This document shows positions 22,894 to 32,800 of a stretch of 34,347 bases of DNA, in pieces. Source of the DNA: Prochloron didemni P4-Papua_New_Guinea (lineage in GTDB: Bacteria; Cyanobacteriota; Cyanobacteriia; Cyanobacteriales; Prochloraceae); contig JH610546.1 in the NCBI GenBank assembly GCA_000252485.1, positions 1 to 34,347 on the forward strand, in the 5' to 3' direction. Position 1 is the stretch's first letter; the number at the start of each line of letters is the position of its first letter. The translations under genes and the position numbers were made by a program. Under the pieces are notes generated by a model that did no database searches, was not told the origin of the DNA, and was given only the letters and a program-made list of their open reading frames with translations.

Positions 22894-23211
22894 ATGGAAA
22901 AGCTGTTGACGGGAGACGTACAAGCAAGTTCGCTGACAATAACCACTGCAATATATGCCATTACCATTGGAGGTTCATCCCAAAGCCTATTGGAATTAAC
23001 ATTTGGCATAGTAGTAGGAATGTTCTTTGCAGCTATTTTCGGATTTGTGATATCTGGGAATGAACCGGCGGAACTACCAACTAGATTAGTATCTTGGCTA
23101 TTTATCATAGCAATCGCTTTATTCCATTTACCAGAAAGATATAATCGTCATGTAGTGGATAGAGAGCAATTTTTTCAGTTTCAACTAGAAGAAGAGAAAG
23201 AGATGGAGTAA
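22894..23211 (+). CDS. Membrane protein of unknown function (first gene of a two-gene cassette)
   Basis: 105 residues. Hydrophobic segments: SLTITTAIYAITIGG (about 13-27), LLELTFGIVVGMFFAAIFGFVI (about 32-53) and LVSWLFIIAIALFHL (about 65-79), with a charged C-terminal tail (QLEEEKEME). This fits two or three membrane helices. No family recognised. Its ATG follows a palindromic GTAGGGTGCG repeat within 20 bases, so its promoter lies in or before that repeat. The next gene begins 3 bases after its stop. Confidence 0.6.
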   Translation: MEKLLTGDVQASSLTITTAIYAITIGGSSQSLLELTFGIVVGMFFAAIFGFVISGNEPAELPTRLVSWLFIIAIALFHLPERYNRHVVDREQFFQFQLEEEKEME

Positions 23212-23214
23212 ATC

Positions 23215-23550
23215 ATGGATATTTTGCTGAAAGTCGGTTTAATTATTTTAGGAATTATTTGGTTTATTGGCATGACAAAAAACATCTCTAATGTAATCAA
23301 AAAACAACAAGCACTTTCTAAACTGCGCCAAAAACTTGCCCAAGAAAGAATGGCTAGAGAGTTAATAGAGAGTTTATCAACTAAACCAGAAAATACAGAA
23401 AATCTAGAAGCAGCAAGAGCATTAATTCAAAAATGCTTGCAGGAACTAGAACCTTCTGAGAGAAAACAAATTTTGCCCGGTTTAAACCAACCATCAACAA
23501 TAAGTCAAAGGAGCTATATTGTTTCCCTTCTAGAAAAAGCCGCACAATAA
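23215..23550 (+). CDS. Single-span membrane protein with coiled-coil-like tail (second gene of cassette)
   Basis: 111 residues: an N-terminal membrane segment ILLKVGLIILGIIWFIGMT (about 3-21), then a mostly helical, charged region (KKQQALSKLRQKLAQERMAR, probably coiled coil) and ARALIQKCLQELEPSERKQI. No family recognised. Start ATG 3 bases after the upstream stop indicates an operon. The pair is bracketed by matching compound repeats (22,741-22,893 and 23,554-23,712). Confidence 0.6.
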   Translation: MDILLKVGLIILGIIWFIGMTKNISNVIKKQQALSKLRQKLAQERMARELIESLSTKPENTENLEAARALIQKCLQELEPSERKQILPGLNQPSTISQRSYIVSLLEKAAQ

Positions 23551-23553
23551 AAT

Positions 23554-23712
23554 TTGGTTGTTAGTTGTTGGTTATTGGTTATTTGTTGTTTGTTGTTTGT
23601 TATTTGATTTACCCCGTAGGGTGGGCATTGCCCACCACAAGGTTTTGTCTTAAATTCTGGATAGTAATATTGTAGGGTGCGTTCGCAACGCACCAAGCAT
23701 ATGTTTTACTAA
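23554..23712. repeat. Right-hand compound repeat (STRR + palindromes)
   Basis: Same order as 22,741-22,893: TTGTTTG heptads, TTATTTGATTTACCCCGTAG, TTTTGTCTTAA, AGTAATATTGTAGGGTGCG...CGCACCAAGCATATG and TTTTACTAA. This copy carries an extra GGTGGGCATTGCCCACCACA palindrome and lacks the GC-rich insert of the left copy. From here to 23,820 no gene is seen. Confidence 0.85.
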
Positions 23713-23820
23713 GTCCTCTGGATGGAAGATTAAGTTTTATTAAAATAACTAGCCAAAAACTAGTACCAACCGATTCAATTTTGTACTATTATGGTTGAAC
23801 TTCCCTAATTCTGCCAGAAG

Positions 23821-26800
23821 ATGATTGACGAAATCCCCTTTCTCCCAGAACCTGGACTGAACTTTACTAACGATACCCCCCTATTAATTAACCAGAACAC
23901 CATAGGGGGCGTACTGCCCTTGGAGACAACAGTAACTAACGCGGACTTGCTGGCCACTGGGTTTGATGTGCTGACGGACCACGTCCCGGCAGAAGCAACA
24001 GAGATTGAGTTTACAGTTTTCAATCAAGGTAGCGAGGTCGCAAGGGATTTTGAGGTGGCCTTTGTCTACTCGGAAGATGAGATTATTGGTAACGCTGATG
24101 ACTTGCAGGTGGGAACCTTTGCCATAGCTGAGTTAGGGGCAGATGAAGAGCTAACTGAGACGAGAGCAGTTACCATTCCCCAGGAGAGATTGTTTGCCCA
24201 AGCTTTAGAGAAAGATTTGCCGGGACAGGGACTGGATTACGTTTCCGGGAATGTGGGTTATCTGGCTCTGGTGGTAGACCCGTCCAATCAGTTGGGAGAG
24301 TTGGATGAGAGTAATAATTCCAATCGGGGTCAGGGTGTAGATCTTGATAATATTACCTATTTCCCCTGGGATGTGAATGACAGCGGCAGGGTAACCCCTA
24401 CGGATGTGGTCTATATTCTCAATCGCCTGGGAGAAGAGGATGGTCTGGCTGATTTAGATGGGGATGGAACCGTTACTGGCAGCGATGTCATCTTGGTGAG
24501 AGATAGGTTGGGATACACCAGGAATGAAGCAGTATTTCAGGATATCCCAGAAGTTTTGACAGTGGAGATTTCTCCATCTAATGGGGAAGAGATGGTTAAC
24601 CTAACTCGAGAGACTATTGTTAGGTTTGGCGGAACCGTTCAGGAGGAAACTGTAACCCCGGAGTCTTTCTATTTAATTGCTAATGGCAGTAGAGTCCAAG
24701 GAGAGATCAGGGTTTCCAGTACGGGTGAGTTCGCGACCTTCTTCTACGACGAGCCTTTACCCCCATCTACGGAAGTGCGAGTGGTGGTGGAAGGCGATCG
24801 GATTCTGGCTATTAATGGAATTCCTATAGATGGGGATGGGGATGGTTTTGCCGGGGGGAGGGCCACGGCGGATTTTCGCACTTTGCCCTTGACTCAGATA
24901 GCGGGAACAAATGTTTTTGGCTATGTCTTTGATTCCTTCAATCGGGATGAGGAAGGGGAGAACATTCCCGTAGTGGGTGCCACGGTGCGAGTGGATGCCC
25001 TGCCAGAGTTGGTGGCGGTAACTGATGAGGAGGGTTTCTTTAAGTTAGAAAATTTGCCAGCGCCGGAGTTTGCAGTGCATGTGGATGGAAGTACTGCCAT
25101 TAATGCCCCAGAGGGGACAGTTTATGCCACGGTAGGGAAGATATTTGAGAGCGTTCCCGGCACTGAGGTGCAGTTAACTCACCATGGGGAGGTGTTTGAT
25201 GTTTATTTGCCTCCTATGGCCACAGAGGATATTCAGCAGTTGAACCCGGATGAAGATACTGAGGTAGGCTTGGGCGAGGCTGGTTTGGCTCAGTTGGCCC
25301 AGTCTTTCCCTGATGTGGAGCCCAGTGTTTGGGAGTTGGTGGAAGTGACTATTCCTGCTGGTTCGGCTCAGGATGATGAAGGGAATGTGGCGACCCAGGC
25401 CACCATTATTCCCGTGGAACGAGACAGGTTGCCAGGTCCTTTACCTCCTGGAGTGGAACCGCAGTTGGTGATGTCCATTCAAGCTGGAGGGGAAGAAGGG
25501 TTTTCTCAAGCTGGAGGAGCGACGAATTTTGATGTTCCTGCGCCGGTGACCTTCCCGAATTTGGATGGGTTGGCTCCTGGAGAGCAGAGTTTGATTTGGT
25601 CTTTCAATCACGATGCTGGGGATTGGGAGGTAATTGGGAATGGAACTGTGAGTGAGGATGGGACGAGGGTTGTTTCTGATGAGGGTGTGGGGATTTTGGC
25701 CCCGGGATGGCATTTTACTCAGCCGGGGACTGAACCTGAAGAACCTCCTGAAGAGCCACCTTGTCCTGACTTTGGCTGGGGAGATGCTTGGAAGTTGGGT
25801 AAAGCGGGTTTTGACTGCATTAAGAATTTGACAAGAGCTTTTCAGGCAGTAGGTGCTTTTGCTGATGTAATTGATAATATGTCGGATTTGAGCAAAGATA
25901 TAGAGACTCTCAGGAAAGGATATGGAGATGGAACGATTACTATAGATGAAGTGAAAGCAGCTGTGGGCAGGATTCAGAAAACCAAAAATTCTGTTGTTAG
26001 TGTTTGGGAAGCTGCAACTTCAGTCAATCCTGTGAGTAAGGCTATAGACGCTTTAAAATGTGCCAACGGCATAATACAAACTGCAAATGACCTAATATGT
26101 AAGCGGAAAGATTGTTCGGGAAAAGTTGCTGAATTTATATGTAATAAAATACAACCAATTCTTAAATTAGCTAATAAATTAGTAGATAAGATAGACGATC
26201 TAGATAAGTCTATTAGAAAGGCACCTCTAACAGCAGTTTGCCTTGCTTTAGATTCTTTTCTGACAGGTCTCGAAGTTGGTAGTCCGCTGGCACTGAGTGC
26301 AGAAGGGATTACCGCTAATAATATTGATGAGCCAGATCCTGAAATACTGGCAGCTATGGATGTGGTACTCGAAGAGATTGTCACTTTTGAAGAAGAAATA
26401 CAATCTGCGGGAGAACTAGAACAAACTCTTCAAGAGACCGAAATAGAGATGGAGGACTTGCAAGACAATGGACTAACTAGATTACTAACCCAAACTAAAG
26501 CCTATCGCAATGCATATTGGCGCATAACAGTAGGGGAGTTTGAAAGTAGGGGAGTAACTAGCGCATCAGGAGAGTTGAATTTACCAGTATTAGCCCCAGA
26601 AACCTCCTATCGCTTAGAAATATACGATCCAGAATTTAATGTCCTAGCGGTTTCTGAGGGATTAACAGCTCAAAGCGGTCAGCCAACAGTTATTGCTCCA
26701 TTCCAAACTCAGAGTCTTGATGATGCAGTAGATGGAGATGGAGATCAACTTGTTGATTTAGCGGAAGAAGTAGTTGGCACTTCTGCTATTAATTTTGACA

Positions 26801-29800
26801 CTGATAGTGATGGGATATCTGACTTTGCAGAAATTCAACAAGGACTAGATCCTCTCGGCGATCGCGGTTTTCCCACAGGCATAATCTCCAGTCTGCCCCT
26901 ACAAGGTGAAGCCAATGCGGTGGTAGTGGAAGGTTCCACCCTCAATGCACAAAATCAAACAGCCTATGTCGCTACAGGTTCCCACGGACTGGCAATTGTA
27001 GATGCCGGACAGTTCAATAACCCCATTGTCCTCGGTCAATTGGATTTAGCTGGGGACGCTACCGATGTGGCTGTTGACCCCAATTTACAGATTGTTGCTG
27101 TAGCTACTAATAGCGGTGGACTGCAATTGGTGGACGTATCCGACCCCATGCTCCCCACTTTGACACAAACTATTGATATCTCTGTCAATCAGGTAGAAAT
27201 TGTGGATGGTACTGCCTATGCAACCGCTAGCACTTCCTTAAGGGCTTACGACCTGCTGACGGGAGAAGAACTGCACAATACAACTTTACCGGGTTCTGGG
27301 ACCGTGACCGGACTTGCTCGAGAAGGAACTAATCTCTATGCTTATACCAGCGGTTCCGATACCTTCTCCATTATCGATATTGCCGATTCGTTAACTAGTA
27401 CTGTCCTCGGTCAACTGGACGTGTCAGTGGCTTCCTCTGAGGTGGGAGTATTTGCTGCTAATGGGGTAGCTTATTTAGCAGGGAGCGGATTGCAGACCAT
27501 TGACATTACCGACCCCAGTAACCCCACCCTCATTAGCGATGCAGATTTATTTTTCACTTCTCGGAATGTAACTCTCAATGGTTCCGGTTTGGCTTTGGTG
27601 GCTGCAGAAGGTCAGGGGATGGCAATTTACGATGTTAGCGACCCGGAAACTACTGATGCGTTCGTGACTGTAATCGATACGCCCGGATTTGCTCGCGATA
27701 TTGCCATAGCTTCCGGTATTGCCTATGTTGCTGATGATAATGGCGACTTGCAGGTAATTAACTATCTCTCTTTTGACAGCCAAGGTCAACCGCCAACAGT
27801 AACAATTAGCACCCCATCAGACATAGATACCAACACCGAAGGCATTCAGGTATTAGAAGGAGCCAATATTCCCATCATCGCCGATGTGGAAGATGACGTG
27901 CAAGTGCGCAACGTAGAACTGCTGGTCAATGGGGAAGTCCTGCAAAACGACCTTTCTTTCCCCTTCGACCTCTCAGCGGTAGCTCCCAATATTACCCCAG
28001 AGTCCAATACAATCCAAATTCAAGTCCGCGCTACGGATACTGGCGGCAATAGTTCTCTCTCTAACCAATTGACCATCGAGTTGGTAGAAGATACCTTTGC
28101 CCCAGAGACAGTGAGTACTACTCCCTCGGAAGGGGACAGGAGGCGGAACATACCAGCTATTTCCGTTCGCTTTAACGAAGCTATTGACACCGAACGACTG
28201 GATATCTCCGGTATTTCCCTCACCAATTTAGGGGAAGATGGGGTTCTGGGAACCGATGACGATTTCGCCGTCACTCCCGAAGGACTGCAAACAATTAACT
28301 TCGATCGCACTCTGGTGATTTTGCCCCCAGTAGATATGCCTCCGGGAGATTATCAACTGGCCATCGACCCAACTATAATTAGCGATCGCGCCGGTAACGA
28401 ACTAACAGAAGCCCCAACGCTGCAATTTACCAAGCGTCCCCTCAGTATCGACGTATCTTTAGGGGAAACTGTTGCCGAGACTATTTTCCTAGCGGGAGAA
28501 GATGAGATATTTACCTTCAACGGCACTCTCGGTCAGCGTCTATTTTTCGATGGACTTTCCGACAACTCTGGTTTCAGAAGTCGCTTAATCAGTCCCAGCG
28601 GCATTGAATTATTTAATATTGATTCAACTCAAAACAGGGAACCCTTTAGCATTATCGAAAGCGGTACTTATCAACTGATTGTAGACGGCGGTTTTAGCAA
28701 TAATACAGGCGACTTCAGTTTCCGACTGCTAGATTTAGCTAACGTTCCTACTCTTGCTTTAGATACTACTATCGAAGATACTATCGAGCTGGCAGGAGAA
28801 AGCGACATTTATCAGTTCCAAGGAATTGCAGAACAAAGACTTTACTTTGATGGTCTGGGAAGCGATTTTTCTGCTTCTTGGGAACTCTACGGCACAGCAA
28901 ATCAATTTATCAACTCCAATAGTCTCAATGGGGACTTTGAAGTCAGCCTCCCCACAGATGGCACTTATATTCTCCTAGTCAATAACAATTTTAGCCCAGA
29001 TCCTTCCGTTGATTACAGCTTCCAGATTGTCACTCCAGAAACTACAACCACTGCTTTAACCCTAGGAGAAACGGTAACGGCAAATATTGGCGAACCGGGA
29101 GAAATAGATATCTATACTTTCGATGGTACGGCAGGAGAAGGAGTATATTTTGATGGACTTGATGAAAATTTCACCAACATTAACGCCCGATTATTAAGTC
29201 CTAGTGGTGAGAGTTTATTCAATTGGGGCACCGATAGCAATAGCAATCCCATTACTTTGAGGGAAACTGGCACTTATGAACTGATTATCGACCCCAGCGG
29301 CGAAACTACCGGTAACTACAGTTTCCGTTTGTTAGATGTTGCTGCAGAAACGGAATTAGAATTAGACACCCCTATTACAGCAACTCTAGATCCGGGACTG
29401 GAGACCGATATTTACCAATTTGTGGGGACAGCAGAACAGAGGCTGTACTTCGACAGTTTGGCTTCTGTTTCCGGTGCTGATTGGTATCTGTACGGACTGA
29501 ACAATCAATTTGTCAACAGCAATTCTCTCGGTTTTGATTTTGAAGTTCAATTGCCAGGAGACGGACTTTATACTTTGGTAATTGAAGGTTTCAGCCCCGA
29601 CAGTACGGTAGATTATAGCTTCCAAGTTGTCACCCCAGAAAGGACCACCGCAGCTTTAACCCTGGGAGAAACAGTAACAACAAGTATCACCGAAGCGGGA
29701 GAAGAAGATATTTACACCTTCAGCGGAACCCCAGGACAGCGTCTCTACTTCGATGGTTTGGACGATAATAATAGCAGCATCAACGCTCAGTTATTGACTC

Positions 29801-32800
29801 CCAGCGGTGACAGTTTATTCAATCGCAGCACCAACAACAATAGCGATCCCTTGACTCTCATAGAAGCAGGGATCTATCAACTAATTATTAATCCCAGCGG
29901 CGAAACTACAGGGGATTACAGTTTCCGCCTATTGGATATTGGCCCGGAAACAGAATTAGAACTAGACACCCCTATTACAGCAACTCTAGATCCGGGACTG
30001 GCAACGGATATTTACCAGTTTGTGGGGGCGGCAGAACAAAGGCTGTACTTCGATAGTTTGGCTTCCGTTTCTGGTGCGAGTTGGCAGCTGTACGGACCGA
30101 ACAATCAATTTATCAACAGCGATTCCCTCGGTTTTGATTTTGAAGTTCAATTGCCAGGAGACGGACTCTATACCCTGGTCCTCGAGGGTTACACTCCCAG
30201 CGGAACAATCAACTACAGCTTCCAGGTAATCACCTCAGAGAGGAATTCTACTGCTTTAACTTTAGGGGAAACTGTAGCCGACAGCATCGACGAACCGGGA
30301 GAAGTGGATATCTATACCTTTAGTGGGACGGCAGGGCAACGACTTTATTTCGATGGGTTAGACAATAATTCCAATCTTAGCGTTCAACTATGGAGTCCCA
30401 CGGGAAGCAATTTATCCAACTTCACCACTAATCGCGACGGAACGCCTCTCCCTCTCATAGAAACGGGGACTTACGAACTAATTATCGACCCCAGCGGTGA
30501 CACTACCGATGACTACAGTTTCCGAATCTTAGATATTGCCGCAGCAACAGAACTAACTCTAGAATCCACCATCGACGGAACTCTGGACCCAGGGATTGAA
30601 ACCCACCTCTATCAGTTCTCCGCTACTACAGGTCAACGATTATTCTTTGATAGTCTTGCTAGTTCATTTTCATTCGATGCAGATTGGACCCTTTACAGAC
30701 CGGATAATCGTTTTCTGGATGGTACTAACTCCAGCAGCGATTTTGAAGCAACAATACCGGGCGATGGGGTTTATTTCTTAGCAATAGAAGGAGAAAATTC
30801 CAGCGGCACTACCAACTATAGCTTCCAAGTTAATGACATTAGCGATACTCCAGTAGAAGCAAGTGGTTTTGGTATTGTTCAAAGTGGAGAAATCGATCCA
30901 GGAGGGGAAGAAACCTTTACTTTCGATGCCCCAGCAGGGTTGCGAGTTTATTTTGACAGTCTCAATACCAACTCAAATCAATTAACTTATCAACTAATTA
31001 ACCCAGAGAACCAACAGGTATTCTTTATCGACGCTACCAGCGATAGAGACACTTTTACCCTGCCAATTTCCGGCACTTATACCCTAACTGTCAGCGGTGC
31101 TAACAGTAGCGAGACAGAAAACTACAGCTTCCAGTTTATCGATCTAGCAGTTAATTCCACAGAACTGACTCTCCATAGTGTAGTAACGGAAACTTTGCCA
31201 GCTCAAACTACCCAAGTTTACCGCTTTGAAGCTACCCCAGGACAACGCCTCTACTTCGATGGTTTGAGCAACGACAATGTTCGCATCCGGGCAGAGTTAC
31301 TCAGTCCCAGCGGTAATCGTCTCTTCGATGTAGATACTGGTTCCAATTTCAGTCCCCTGACAATTATCGAAGGGGGAATCTACTATCTAGTGGTAGATGG
31401 AGACCAAGAAAGCGAAACAGATTACAGTTTCCGCTTGCTGGATATAGGGGAAGCAACGGCACTGGAATTGGATAGTACCATTGACGACACTCTCGATCCT
31501 GGTCTGGAAACCGATATTTATCAATTTACCGGAACTGCCGGACAAAGGCTGTATTTTGATAGTTTGGCGAATGTATCCGGTAGTTGGGCTGTTTGGGGGC
31601 CAAACAACCAAATCATTCGCAGCAATTCTCTCAGTTCTGACTTAGAAATAGAACTACCAGGAGATGGCATCTACGCTTTAGTAATTGAAGCTTTCGCCTC
31701 AGACGGTACTGTAGATTACAGCTTCCAGGTAGTAGCCCCAACTGAAACTACCACTTCTCTTACCTTGGGAGAAACAGTTGCTGGAGAGATTGGCGAACCT
31801 GGAGAAGTAGATATCTATACCTTGAGCGCCACTGCAGGTCAGCGACTTTACTTAGACGGACTAGATCTAGAAACCAACATCGATATTCAATTGTTCAGTC
31901 CCAGCAGCAACGAAATTTTAAGTAGCTTCTTTGGTAGCGATAGCAGTCCGGTTACGATCACGGAAACGGGCACTTACCAACTAATTCTTAACCCCAGCGG
32001 CGCTACTACGGGAGAATATAGTTTCCGCTTATCAGATCTCACTCAAGCACCAGAACTAACCTTTGACAGTCTAGTTGAAGGAACCCTAGACCCTGGAGTG
32101 GAAACAGACGTTGCCACCGCTGGGGAAAGGATCTACTTCGATAGTACCGATACCGTCTCCAGTGTGAGTTGGCTGGTTTATGGACCGGGCGATCGCTTTA
32201 TTGATAGCAATTATTCCCTTTCCGACTTTGAAGTTACCCTCCCAGTGGATGGACTGTATACACTTCTGTTGGAAGGTTCCAACAGCAGCGGAACCACAAA
32301 TTACAGCTTCGTTGCAGTTACTCCAGAAACCACCAGTACAGCATTAACTCTAGGAGAGACAGTAACGGGAGCTATTGAAGAACCAGCAGAAGTTGATATT
32401 TATACTTTCGATGTCACTGCAGGGTCGCGACTCTATTTCGACGGTCTGGGAAATAATTCTAGTGTCGAAGTTCAGTTATTAAGTCCTTCTGGGGACCGTT
32501 TCTTTGATATCTTTAATATCTTTGCCAATAACGATAGCAATCCAGTTACAATCTTGGAAACTGGGACTTACCAGCTAATTATTGATGATAGTGGTTCTTC
32601 TACGGGAGAATACAGCTTCCGCTTATTAGATCTGACCCAAGCGCCAGAACTAACCTTGGACACAACCATAGAAGGAACCCTGGACCCGGGGGTAGAAACG
32701 GATATCTATCAGTTTGCCGGAACTGCGGTCGAAAGGTTGTATTTCGATAGCACCGATACGGTAGCCAATACCAGTTGGAGACTGTACGGACCGGGCGAGG

